Source: an uncultured Oscillospiraceae bacterium
GTDB lineage: Bacteria; Bacillota; Clostridia; Oscillospirales; Oscillospiraceae
DNA: 64,000 bases
Direction of reading: 5' to 3'
Assembly: GCA_944385535.1 (NCBI GenBank)
Contig: CALWXR010000003.1
Coordinates: 1 to 64,000 of the forward strand
The translations under genes were made by a program, and so were the position numbers. Under the pieces are notes generated by a model. That model worked only from the letters and a program-made list of their open reading frames with translations. It was not told where the DNA came from and searched no databases. Every line of letters starts with the position of its first letter. Position 1 is the first letter of the stretch. Of the stretch, positions 18,112-26,677 are shown in pieces.

Positions 18112-19362
18112 ATGAAGCTTTATATAGACCCCGGCACGGGCAGCATGCTGTTTGCCATTTTGATCGGCATCATCGGCGCACTGAGCTATGTACTGCAAAA
18201 CCTTGTGGTCAAGCTCCAGTTTGTCCTCAGCGGCGGCAAAAAGGTGGAGACCAACGATAAAAAGATCCCCATTGCCATTTTTACCGACGACAAACGCTAC
18301 TGGAATGTATTTGCCCCCATTTGCCGGGAGCTTGACCGGCGGGATGTGGATGTGGTTTACTTCACCGCTTCCCCGGACGACCCTGCCCTGAACAGCGGTC
18401 TGAAGCATCTGGACGCTCAGTTCATAGGAGAAAACAACAAGGCTTTCGCCAAAATGAACTTTCTTAACGCCTCCATTGTGCTGTCCTCCACCCCCGGACT
18501 GGATGTGTACCAGTGGAAGCGCTCCAAGAATGTGGACTACTATGTACATATCCTCCATGCCGCCAGCGAGGTGGTCACCTACCGGATGTTCGGCCTGGAC
18601 TACTACGACGCGGTGATGATCTCCGGCGAATACCAGGCCAGGGATCTGCGGACGCTGGAAAAAAAGCGGAACCTTCCCGCCAAGGAAGCGGTGACCGTGG
18701 GCATTCCCTACATGGACGAGATGGCCGCCAGACTGGCCGCCGCCGAGCCCCTTCCGGCCCATGAACGCACCGTGCTGGTAGCGCCCTCCTGGGGCAAAAG
18801 CGCCATTTTCCAGAAATACGGCGGCAAGATCCTGGATGTGCTTCTGGAAACCGGCTACCAAATCATCATCCGCCCCCATCCCCAGTCCTTTACCTCGGAA
18901 AAGGAAATGATCGAAAAGCTGATGGCGGCGTATCCCGCCTCCGACCGGATCCAGTGGAACCGGGACAACGACAATTTTGACGTGCTGAACCGGGCGGATA
19001 TTCTCATCTCCGACTTTTCCGGCGTTATCTTCGACTTCGCCCTGGTATATGACAAGCCGGTGATCTACGCCGACACCCAATTTGACACCGGCCCCTATGA
19101 CGCCTGGTGGCTGGACAGGCCCATGTGGACCTTCTCCGCCCTGCCCCGGATCGGGCAGCAGCTGAACGAGGAAAACCTGGGTACGTTAAAGCAGATGATC
19201 GACGACTGTCTGGAAAACCCCAGATACGCCCAGGGCCGGCAGGAGGTCAGAAAAGAAACCTGGGCATTCCCCGGGGAAGGCGCGAAGCGTGCCGCTGACT
19301 ATCTGATGGACAAGTACCAGGCAATTTCCCAGGGGGAGGAAAGCGAACATGTCGTTGCTTGA
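18112..19362 (+). CDS. CDP-glycerol glycerophosphotransferase family protein, copy 2
   Basis: The 416-residue product is identical to that of 13761-15011: membrane anchor with YIDPGTGSML, then the TagB/TagF-type transferase domain with PHPQSF and the ISDFSGVIFDF motif. It has the same promoter and ribosome site, and the same 14-base overlap with the following YidC-sulfatase gene. Identity at every position, including third codon positions, means either a recent duplication or ongoing gene conversion. Both copies look intact, so dosage or pairing with two different sulfatase partners may be what is kept. Confidence 0.85.
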   Translation: MKLYIDPGTGSMLFAILIGIIGALSYVLQNLVVKLQFVLSGGKKVETNDKKIPIAIFTDDKRYWNVFAPICRELDRRDVDVVYFTASPDDPALNSGLKHLDAQFIGENNKAFAKMNFLNASIVLSSTPGLDVYQWKRSKNVDYYVHILHAASEVVTYRMFGLDYYDAVMISGEYQARDLRTLEKKRNLPAKEAVTVGIPYMDEMAARLAAAEPLPAHERTVLVAPSWGKSAIFQKYGGKILDVLLETGYQIIIRPHPQSFTSEKEMIEKLMAAYPASDRIQWNRDNDNFDVLNRADILISDFSGVIFDFALVYDKPVIYADTQFDTGPYDAWWLDRPMWTFSALPRIGQQLNEENLGTLKQMIDDCLENPRYAQGRQEVRKETWAFPGEGAKRAADYLMDKYQAISQGEESEHVVA

Positions 19363-22096
19363 AATCATCCAAACCATTCTCCTTCAGCCCCTTACCCTTA
19401 TTTTTGAGTTTATCTATATGATGGCGAACGGGTTCCTGGATGACCCGGGACTTTCCATCATTGCCCTGAGCCTGATGATGAACTTCCTGGTGCTGCCCCT
19501 GTATATGCGCGCCGACGCCATGCAGGAAGAGGAGCAGAAAATGGAGGCCAAGCTGGCTCCCGGGATCGCGCACATCAAAAAGACCTTTAAGGGCGATGAA
19601 CAGGTGATGATGCTGCAAACCTATTACCGGCAGAACCAATATAAGCCCACCTATGTTCTGCGCAGCGCCATGTCTCTGCTTTTGGAGATTCCCTTCTTCA
19701 TTGCCGCCTATAACTTCCTGTCCGGGCTGACGCTGCTGAGCGGCGTGGCCTTCGGCCCCATTCAGGACTTAAGCCGGCCCGACGGCCTACTGACCGTTGC
19801 CGGGATTTCTGTGAACGTACTGCCCATTGTGATGACGGCGGTGAACCTGGTTTCCTGCATGATCTTTACCAAGGGGGGCGCCCTGCGCTCTAAGATCCAG
19901 CTGTACGCCATGGCCCTGTTTTTCCTGGTGTTTTTGTACGACTCTCCCTCCGGGCTGGTGTTTTACTGGACGCTGAACAATGTGTTTTCCCTGGTGAAAA
20001 CCATTTTCTACAAGCTGAAAAATCCGGGGAGGATTCTGGCTGTTTTGGCAAGCATCGCAGGGATTGGCTTGATTGTATACACGGTTTCCAGTTGCGATCC
20101 CGACTATTTACGCAGATTCGTCTTTTTGCTGACTGCCGGACTGGGTCTGCAGATTCCTGCTTTGTATATGGCGGCAAAGGAAAAACTCCATCTGGAGCTG
20201 AAGCTTCCTGACGTCCGGCCGGAACCCAGGCTGTTTCTGGCCGGTGGGCTGTTTCTCAGCCTCCTCATCGGCGCTGTGATACCCTCTGAAGTGATAGCTT
20301 CTTCGCCCCAGGAGTTTGCCCAGGTCAGCGATGGCTATAGTCTGCTTTGGTATATTGTAAGCTCGTTTTGTGTTGCCTTTGGCACCTTTGTGGTATGGTT
20401 CGGGGTATTTTACCGGCTGGCAAAGCCTGCGGTTCGGGCGTTGATGGATCAGATCATTTGGATCGGAGTGGGCGCCGCACTGGTGAATTATTTGTGCTTC
20501 GGCAGAGACCTGGGAATACTCACCGTGAACTTACAGTTTGAAAGCGGACTGGATTTTTATATGAAGGAACAGCTGATCAACGCCGGTGTGTTGGTCGTGG
20601 CGGCGGGCGCGCTGTATGGACTGGCTTTGGTGCTGAAAAAGCACCTGACAAGGATCGTTACAGTAGGGTGTATAGCCCTGTGTATTATGTCTGGCATGAA
20701 CGTATATAAGATCCAAAGCGACGGGAGTCAAGCCTGGGATCCGGGCCAGGAGCAGACGCAGACAGCCGGAATGCCCTACTTTACCATGAGCAAGACTGGT
20801 AAAAATGTGGTGGTAATCATGTTGGACAGAGCGGTGGGACAGTATATTCCCTATCTGTTTCAGGAGAAACCGGAACTAAAAGAACAGTTTGCCGGATTTA
20901 CCTACTATTCCAATGTGGTTTCCTACGGTTCCTGCACAAATTTTGCTTCCCCGCCGCTGTTTGGCGGCTACGAATATACACCCTATGAAATGAACAAGCG
21001 AGATAAGGAATCTCTGGTTTCCAAGCACAATGAAGCCCTGAAGGTGATGCCGGTGCTGTTCGATGAAAATGACTTTGAAGTTACTGTTTTTGACCCGGTC
21101 TATGCCAACTACCAGTGGGTGCCGGATCTGTCCATTTATGAGGAATACCCGGATATTCACGCCTACAATACAAACGGCTTTTTTTCTGATGATATCAGTC
21201 AAAAGCAAATTGACAGCAGGAAACGAAATTTCTTCTACTACGGCTTGATGAAATCCATGCCGCTGGTGTTTCAGGAAGTACTGTATGACGGCGGCTCTTA
21301 CAATGAAATAGATTTTTACGGAACCCAGGTGATGTATGATGAATATACCGCGGATGGCATATCTTCTACATTTATGGATTCGTACAATGTTCTGGTAAAT
21401 ATGTCCAATATGACTTATCTCACAGAGGAAAGCGGAAACCATCTTTTGATGATGACCAACGATACCACCCATCAGCACATGATGCTCCAGGAGCCGGATT
21501 ATATTCCGGCCCAGCATGTAGACAATACCGATTATGAGCAAAACAACCAGGATCGCTTTGTGGTAGACGGCAAGCGGATCAATGTCAGTTCCGCGTGGAA
21601 CCTGACCCACTACCAGGCCAATATGGTGTCGCTTATGCGCCTGGGAGAATGGTTCGACTATCTGCGGGAAAATGGGGTATATGACAATACCCGTATTATT
21701 CTGGTGGCGGACCACGGCGCGAAGCTGTATAATTTTGAGGAACTGGTGATGGAAAACGGGGACGACATCGGGTGGTATATCCCGTTGCTGATGGTAAAGG
21801 ATTTTGGCAGCAAGGAATTTACCGTCTGCGATGATTTTATGACCAACGCCGATGTTCCCACCCTGGCGATGGAAGGCCTGATTCAGGATCCGGTGAATCC
21901 CTTCACCGGAAATCCCATCAACACCGAGGCCAAAAACGCGCCGGTGCAGTACATTTTCGGTTCCTACGAAAATGACGTATCCGAAAACAACGGTAATACC
22001 TTCCTCCCTGATATTTGGTACTCCGTACATGACAATGTACACGACGCCGACAACTGGAGCATTGTCCGGGAGCGGGGCACATTGCCGGTGGAGTAA
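19349..22096 (+). CDS. YidC/Oxa1-like domain fused to a sulfatase/LTA-synthase-like domain, copy 2
   Basis: A 915-residue paralogue of 14998-17760. Residues 1-228, the YidC-like part, are identical to copy 1, including Asn45. From residue 229 on it is clearly homologous but diverged throughout: other membrane segments, then the alkaline-phosphatase-superfamily domain from about residue 480. Metal and catalytic motifs are kept: NVVVIMLDRAVG, SCTNFASPPLFGG, ILVADHGAKL. Both enzymes therefore look active, perhaps on different acceptors or with different specificity. It has no recognisable terminator of its own directly after the stop; the strong hairpin at 22241-22284 may serve both directions. 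Confidence 0.8.
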   Translation: MSLLEIIQTILLQPLTLIFEFIYMMANGFLDDPGLSIIALSLMMNFLVLPLYMRADAMQEEEQKMEAKLAPGIAHIKKTFKGDEQVMMLQTYYRQNQYKPTYVLRSAMSLLLEIPFFIAAYNFLSGLTLLSGVAFGPIQDLSRPDGLLTVAGISVNVLPIVMTAVNLVSCMIFTKGGALRSKIQLYAMALFFLVFLYDSPSGLVFYWTLNNVFSLVKTIFYKLKNPGRILAVLASIAGIGLIVYTVSSCDPDYLRRFVFLLTAGLGLQIPALYMAAKEKLHLELKLPDVRPEPRLFLAGGLFLSLLIGAVIPSEVIASSPQEFAQVSDGYSLLWYIVSSFCVAFGTFVVWFGVFYRLAKPAVRALMDQIIWIGVGAALVNYLCFGRDLGILTVNLQFESGLDFYMKEQLINAGVLVVAAGALYGLALVLKKHLTRIVTVGCIALCIMSGMNVYKIQSDGSQAWDPGQEQTQTAGMPYFTMSKTGKNVVVIMLDRAVGQYIPYLFQEKPELKEQFAGFTYYSNVVSYGSCTNFASPPLFGGYEYTPYEMNKRDKESLVSKHNEALKVMPVLFDENDFEVTVFDPVYANYQWVPDLSIYEEYPDIHAYNTNGFFSDDISQKQIDSRKRNFFYYGLMKSMPLVFQEVLYDGGSYNEIDFYGTQVMYDEYTADGISSTFMDSYNVLVNMSNMTYLTEESGNHLLMMTNDTTHQHMMLQEPDYIPAQHVDNTDYEQNNQDRFVVDGKRINVSSAWNLTHYQANMVSLMRLGEWFDYLRENGVYDNTRIILVADHGAKLYNFEELVMENGDDIGWYIPLLMVKDFGSKEFTVCDDFMTNADVPTLAMEGLIQDPVNPFTGNPINTEAKNAPVQYIFGSYENDVSENNGNTFLPDIWYSVHDNVHDADNWSIVRERGTLPVE

Positions 22097-22200
22097 TGCC
22101 TTTGAGAGAAATGGGGAAAACGCCTATCAAAAGAGAAGAAACCGCTTCCGATGGGGCAGTCACCACGCAGAAGCATGCGGAGTCGAGTCAATGACTTTTC

Positions 22201-22238
22201 TTTGCTGAGCTAAGTCGATAAGCATCTTCTTAATAATA
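22201..22238 (+). repeat. Dispersed 38-bp repeat, copy 2
   Basis: Partner of 213-250; see that entry. It lies 105 bases after the second YidC-sulfatase gene and directly before the hairpin at 22241. Confidence 0.5.
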
Positions 22239-22240
22239 AA

Positions 22241-22284
22241 ATGTCTGCTGGGCAAATCGCTATCACGACTTGCTCAGCAGACAT
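22241..22284. terminator. Terminator for the aldehyde dehydrogenase gene, possibly bidirectional
   Basis: ATGTCTGCTGGGCAA pairs with TTGCTCAGCAGACAT (15 bp, one G-U pair) around a 14-base loop. On the minus strand it is followed by TTTATTATTAAG. Confidence 0.75.
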
Positions 22285-22315
22285 TATTTGCAAAATGCGG
22301 CTGATTCAACGCCCG

Positions 22316-23695
22316 CTATTTGAGAAAGGTATGAACCAGCCGATCTCCCAGCTTGGAGTAAGGCTGGTAGCGCAGTGGAAGATCCATCCAGGTCTTTTTG
22401 TCCAGGATGCTTTTGTAGTGGGTGAAGGCGTCGAAGCCCACTTTTCCGTGGTAGGCTCCCATGCCGCTTTCTCCCATGCCGCCGAAGGACATTTCGCTGG
22501 TAGCAAGGTGGACCACACAGTCATTGACGCAGCCGCCGCCAAAGGCGCAGCGGGTGGTGACGGCCTGGATGGTCTGCTTGTCCTGGGAGAAAATATACAA
22601 TGCCAGGGGCGTTTCCCGCTGGTTTACCGTCTGGATCACCGACTCCATATCCCGGAAGGTGAGGATGGGCAGCACCGGCCCGAAGATCTCCTGGCCCATC
22701 ACCGGATCCTCCCAGGTAACGTTGTCCAGCAGGGTGGGGGCGATGCGGCAGGATTGGGGATCAAAGTCTCCGCCATGGGCAACCTTTTCTTTCTGAATCA
22801 GGCCGGTTACCCGGTCAAAGTGCTTTTGGGAGATGATCTTGCCGTAGGCGGGATTGGACAGGGGATCGTCCCCGTACTGCCTGCGGATCTCCGCCTTCAG
22901 GCAGTGGATCAGCTGGTCTTTTACAGATTCGTGACAGAGGATATAGTCCGGGGCTACGCAGGTCTGGCCGCAGTTTAAGAATTTTCCAAAGACGATCCGC
23001 CTGGCCGCCAGCTCCAGCTTGGCGGTGTTGTCTACGATGCAGGGGCTTTTTCCCCCTAACTCCAGTGTCACCGGAGTCAGGTGGGCCGCGGCCTTTTCCA
23101 GCACCAGCTGCCCCACGGCTTTGCTGCCGGTGAAGAAGATATAGTCAAACTTCTCTTCCAGCAGGCAGGCGTTTTCCGCCCGTCCGCCGGTGACCACTGC
23201 TACATATTCCTGGGGGAACAGATCCCGGATCAGCTGCTGGAGGAGCTGGGCGGTGGCAGGGGCGTAGGCGCTGGGCTTAATCACGGCGGTATTGCCCGCG
23301 GCCAGAGCGTTGACTAAGGGATCCAGGGTCAGCAGCACCGGGTAGTTCCAGGGACTCATGATGAGCGTGACGCCATAGGGCATGGGCTTGCGGTAGCTCC
23401 GGGCGGCGAACTGGGTCAGGGGCGTGGGAACAGTCTGCTCCTTGGCGTAGCGGCGGATGTGCCGGAGCATGTAGCCGATCTCGCTGATTACCAGGCCGGT
23501 TTCACACATATAGCCTTCCTCCGCCGATTTCCCCAGATCCTGATACAGGGCTTGGGCGATCTCAGTTTCCCGCTCTATCAGGGCTGCGCGGAGTTTTTTC
23601 AGCGCGGCGATCCGGAAGCTGACAGGCAATGTTTCGCCGCCAGCGAAAAACCGGCGCTGGGCTTCCACAAGGGCATGGATGTTTTCTTGATTCAC
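22316..23695 (-). CDS. NAD(P)-dependent aldehyde dehydrogenase (class 3-like)
   Basis: A 459-residue cytoplasmic oxidoreductase that oxidises aldehydes to acids. Visible motifs are MSPWNYPVLL (cofactor pocket, near 113), FFTGSKAVGQ (Rossmann turn, near 190), the general base Glu in LELGGKSP (near 214) and the catalytic Cys in NCGQTCVAPDY (near 248). The short length and lack of an N-terminal extension fit the class 3/YwdH group used on fatty or aromatic aldehydes. It starts with GTG at 23695, 7 bases after GGAGG, and overlaps the alcohol dehydrogenase stop by four bases (GTGA), so the pair is translationally coupled. Confidence 0.93.
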   Translation of the reverse strand: MNQENIHALVEAQRRFFAGGETLPVSFRIAALKKLRAALIERETEIAQALYQDLGKSAEEGYMCETGLVISEIGYMLRHIRRYAKEQTVPTPLTQFAARSYRKPMPYGVTLIMSPWNYPVLLTLDPLVNALAAGNTAVIKPSAYAPATAQLLQQLIRDLFPQEYVAVVTGGRAENACLLEEKFDYIFFTGSKAVGQLVLEKAAAHLTPVTLELGGKSPCIVDNTAKLELAARRIVFGKFLNCGQTCVAPDYILCHESVKDQLIHCLKAEIRRQYGDDPLSNPAYGKIISQKHFDRVTGLIQKEKVAHGGDFDPQSCRIAPTLLDNVTWEDPVMGQEIFGPVLPILTFRDMESVIQTVNQRETPLALYIFSQDKQTIQAVTTRCAFGGGCVNDCVVHLATSEMSFGGMGESGMGAYHGKVGFDAFTHYKSILDKKTWMDLPLRYQPYSKLGDRLVHTFLK

Positions 23696-24900
23696 GGCTG
23701 TTCCTCCATTACGTCGTAGTAAAATTGCTCCAATTCCCCGGCGTCCATCAGCTTGGGAACGGGATACAGGGGGTTGGCTTCTTTATCCGCATAGGCGGCA
23801 AGCTGATGGATATCCCCTTCCCGGATGCCGGGAAGCTTGGCGGGGATCCCCATGGCGGCGTTCATCCGGCGGATTTCCCGGATCAAGGCTTTCGTGGCTT
23901 CCGGGGCGGGGGTGGCGTCTGCTGCCAGGTGCATGGCGATGGCCACGTCTTTGCATTTTCTTTCCGCCGCCGGGCCGTAGGCTTCCAGAACGTAGGGCAG
24001 GAGCACCGCGTTGGCCAGACCATGGGGGGTGTGGTACTTGCCGCCCAGGGAGTGGGCCACCGCGTGACAATAGCCCACATAGGATTTGGAGAAGGCCTCG
24101 CCGGCGAGGAAGGCCGCCTGAAGCATATTGGCCCGGGCGGTCATGTCGTTGCCGTCAGAGTAGGCGTTTTCCAGATTCTCGCTGATCAGGCGGGCCGCTT
24201 CCAGGGCGTCCCGCCGGGTTTGGCTGGTGGTGGAACCGCCGATGTAAGCTTCAATGGCGTGGGTCAGGGCGTCCATGCCAGTGGCTGCGGTCATGTGCTT
24301 GGGCAGGGACCGGGTCATTTCCGGGTCGAGAACAGCCGCCCGGGGGATCAGGGGGAAGTCGTTGACGGGGAACTTATGGGCGGTTTTGTCATCGGTGATT
24401 ACGGTGGCCAGGGTGGTTTCGCTGCCGGTGCCGGCGGTGGTGGGGATGGCGATGAGATAGGGGATGGGCCGCATGACCTTCAGGATGCCCCGCATCTGGG
24501 GGATGGTTTTCTTGGGACGGGCGATCCGGGCCCCCACCGCCTTGGCACAGTCGATGGCACTTCCGCCGCCAAAGCCGATGAGGGCCTGACAGCCTTCCCG
24601 CAGGTACCGTTCCCGGGCCAGCTCCACGTTCAGCACCGTGGGATTGGGGGTGACCTCGTCATAGACGGTATAGCGGATGTCCGCTTCCGCCAAAGCCCGT
24701 TTCAAAGGCTCCAGCATGCCGGAAATATGAAGAAATCCGTCGGTGACGATCAGTACATTGCAAAGACGCTTTTTTTCCAGACAGCCGGGGATGTCCGTAA
24801 CGCTGGACAGTACCTGGGGCCTGCGGTAGGGCAGAAAGGGAATGGCTATATGGAGGATAACCTGAAATACACGGCAATATGCCTTTTTCACTGGATGCAT
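23692..24900 (-). CDS. Iron-containing (group III) alcohol dehydrogenase
   Basis: A 402-residue dehydrogenase interconverting an alcohol and an aldehyde with NAD(P)H. The NAD site GFGGGSAIDCAKAVG is near residue 109. The iron ligands lie in the usual stretch: Asp and His of GMDALTHAIEAY, His of CHAVAHSLGG and His of HTPHGLANAVLLP. It is upstream of, and coupled to, the aldehyde dehydrogenase, so the pair probably converts alcohol to acid or the reverse. GGAG precedes the ATG at 24900. A 14-bp perfect palindrome lies 23 bases upstream. Confidence 0.93.
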   Translation of the reverse strand: MHPVKKAYCRVFQVILHIAIPFLPYRRPQVLSSVTDIPGCLEKKRLCNVLIVTDGFLHISGMLEPLKRALAEADIRYTVYDEVTPNPTVLNVELARERYLREGCQALIGFGGGSAIDCAKAVGARIARPKKTIPQMRGILKVMRPIPYLIAIPTTAGTGSETTLATVITDDKTAHKFPVNDFPLIPRAAVLDPEMTRSLPKHMTAATGMDALTHAIEAYIGGSTTSQTRRDALEAARLISENLENAYSDGNDMTARANMLQAAFLAGEAFSKSYVGYCHAVAHSLGGKYHTPHGLANAVLLPYVLEAYGPAAERKCKDVAIAMHLAADATPAPEATKALIREIRRMNAAMGIPAKLPGIREGDIHQLAAYADKEANPLYPVPKLMDAGELEQFYYDVMEEQP

Positions 24901-24922
24901 GGCGGAAGCTCCTTTATTATAT

Positions 24923-24936
24923 GTTGAGATCTCAAC
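24923..24936. promoter_or_regulatory. Perfect palindromic operator before the dehydrogenase pair
   Basis: GTTGAGATCTCAAC is a 14-bp perfect palindrome, 23-36 bases before the ADH start, next to a minus-strand TATAAT at 24916-24921. That TATAAT would leave almost no leader, so the real promoter may lie further upstream. A repressor or activator of the TetR/MarR type is plausible, but no regulator gene is adjacent. Confidence 0.5.
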
Positions 24937-25040
24937 TTAAACGAGGAAAAATGGGAAAAAGGGAAGCCGCCGGAAAAACAAGAGATCCCTATTTCCCGGG
25001 GAATTATATCAAAATTTTGAGGTAATGTCAATAAGAACGT

Positions 25041-25066
25041 CCCCTCCCCGTTGCGTTGGGGAGGGG
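25041..25066 (-). terminator. Terminator of the htrA-like gene
   Basis: A 9-bp all-GC-type stem (CCCCTCCCC/GGGGAGGGG) with an 8-base loop, 17 bases beyond the stop at 25083. Only a weak T-rich tail follows on the minus strand. Confidence 0.6.
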
Positions 25067-25082
25067 GTTGGCGTAATCGGGA

Positions 25083-26417
25083 TCAGCCTCGGCCGCCGAA
25101 GCCGCCGAAGGGGAAGCCGTAGCTTTCCTGGCTTTGGGGAACGACCTGCTCAGTCTCTTCCTGGGCGTTGGCGGACTGGATCTGTTCGCCAACGGTGACG
25201 GTGAGTTCCAGAGTATTGCCCTGACGGTAGACGCTGAGGGTCAGAATATCTCCCACCTGGGAAGCGTTGATATAGGACTTCAGATCGCTGCTGCTGGTGA
25301 TCTGGGTGTCGTTCACCTGGGTGATGATGTCGCCCTCCTGGAGCCCCGCTTCCGCCGCGGGAGAGTCCTCCACCACGCCTGCGATGGCAGCACCGGCAGG
25401 CACGCCGTAGAACTGGCTCTGGGTGGATACGTCCAGGACGCTGACGCCGATATAGGGCTTGGAGATATAGCCCTTTTCAATGATGCTCTCTACAATATCC
25501 AGAACGCTGTTGATGGGGATGGCGAAGCCGATGTTATCAATGGAGGCCTCGGAAGAGGAGGAACTGGAATACTTGGCGTTGGTGATGCCGATGACCTCGC
25601 CGTACATGTTAAACAGAGCGCCGCCGGAGTTGCCGGAGTTGATGGCGCAGTCCGTTTGCAGCAGATTCATGGTCACGCTGGAGGACAGGGTCACCTCCCG
25701 GTCCTTGGCGCTGATGGTACCGGCGGTGAGGGAGAAGGTCAGCTCGCCCAGGGGATTGCCGATGGCGACCACGCTGTCGCCCACATTCAGATTGTCGGAG
25801 TCGCCGATGATTACCGGGGACAGCCCCTCCGCCTCTACCTTCAGCACTGCCAGGTCGTTGCTTTCATCATAGCCAATGAGCTGGGCGTCGTAGGTGGTGC
25901 CGTCATACAAAGAGACAGTGATGCTGTCGGCGCTCTCGATCACGTGGTAGTTTGTCAGGATATAGCCGTCCTGGGTGATGATGAAGCCGGAGCCGGAGGC
26001 GGCGGAGGTGGTCTGGAAGCCCCAGTAGTTGGTGGTGATGGAGGTGGTGATGCCCACGGTGGAGTTTACATTGGCGGCGTAAACCTCGGCAGCGGTCATT
26101 ACCTCGCCGGTTTCCACAGCTACGGTTTCCAGCACGCTGTTTTCCCGGATGCCCATGAGCATATGGGTCACGTCCCCAGAAGCTTCCTGTACCGGATCCT
26201 CAGTCTGACTCTGATACCAGAGAAGGCCGCCGGCGCCCAGGACGCCGCCCAGCAGGGAAAAGACCAGAGCCAGGGCGCACAGCCGCAGGGCAGAGCCACG
26301 CTTTTTCTTCTTCGGCTTTTCCGTATGGTGGTAAATGGGGGGCATGTTGGGGTCGTACATGGGAGGTGTGGATGTGGTGTTGTCCTCGGGGGGATAGTTG
26401 TTATATTGGTCAGTCAT
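25083..26417 (-). CDS. HtrA/DegP-type serine protease, membrane-anchored
   Basis: A 444-residue extracytoplasmic quality-control protease. A polar N-terminal tail of about 45 residues is followed by one membrane segment (near 46-70), the trypsin-like domain and a single C-terminal PDZ domain (near 315-410). The triad is visible: His in LTNYHVIESAD, Asp in SNDLAVLKV and Ser in GNSGGALFN. The C-terminus is rich in Gly and Phe. AAGGAAG precedes the ATG. The gene is divergent from a two-component system whose B. subtilis counterpart, CssRS, induces htrA during secretion stress, so the same control is likely here. Confidence 0.94.
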   Translation of the reverse strand: MTDQYNNYPPEDNTTSTPPMYDPNMPPIYHHTEKPKKKKRGSALRLCALALVFSLLGGVLGAGGLLWYQSQTEDPVQEASGDVTHMLMGIRENSVLETVAVETGEVMTAAEVYAANVNSTVGITTSITTNYWGFQTTSAASGSGFIITQDGYILTNYHVIESADSITVSLYDGTTYDAQLIGYDESNDLAVLKVEAEGLSPVIIGDSDNLNVGDSVVAIGNPLGELTFSLTAGTISAKDREVTLSSSVTMNLLQTDCAINSGNSGGALFNMYGEVIGITNAKYSSSSSSEASIDNIGFAIPINSVLDIVESIIEKGYISKPYIGVSVLDVSTQSQFYGVPAGAAIAGVVEDSPAAEAGLQEGDIITQVNDTQITSSSDLKSYINASQVGDILTLSVYRQGNTLELTVTVGEQIQSANAQEETEQVVPQSQESYGFPFGGFGGRG

Positions 26418-26489
26418 AGTTTTTCTTCCTTTCTTCCTTTTATGGTTTTCCTGCGGAAACGGAGTTGCCGCGGTTTGTTTTCTGAAAAT

Positions 26490-26524
26490 ACAATAGCACC
26501 TGAAACTGAATATGTCCTGAAACT
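26490..26524 (-). promoter_or_regulatory. Candidate htrA promoter region with CCTGAAACT repeats
   Basis: On the minus strand a weak AGGACA-17-TATTGT promoter can be drawn (26490-26518). The plus strand shows CCTGAAACT at 26499-26507 and 26516-26524, 17 bases apart, overlapping it. These could be response-regulator sites. The promoter match is poor. Confidence 0.35.
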
Positions 26525-26612
26525 TTCTGTAAAAGAAGTGTGAACGTTTCTATTTTCCCGGGAAAGCATGTGATTTATGAACTTTTTGTGAAAACAAAAA
26601 AGAAAGGGGCTT

Positions 26613-26648
26613 TTTAAGCTTTATTTAAGAGATGGATGGTATTATAAT
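26613..26648 (+). promoter_or_regulatory. Response-regulator operon promoter with TTTAAG direct repeats
   Basis: TATAAT at 26643-26648 has TTTATT 17 bases before it. TTTAAG at 26613-26618 and 26624-26629 are 11 bases apart, the spacing bound by OmpR/PhoB-type dimers, and overlap the -35 position. Self-regulation is inferred. Confidence 0.5.
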
Positions 26649-26677
26649 GAAAAAAACAACAACTGGAGGGATACCTT

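Larger units (their letters stand above)
17944..20034 (+). repeat. 2,091-bp direct repeat, copy 2
   Basis: Second copy of 13593-15683, with no difference seen by eye. It ends inside the YidC-sulfatase gene, immediately after the YidC-like domain. Confidence 0.9.

Noticed and set aside
23629..24927. 432-residue plus-strand frame opposite the alcohol dehydrogenase
   Set aside because: Gly/His-rich shadow of a clear iron-dependent alcohol dehydrogenase; no promoter or ribosome site.
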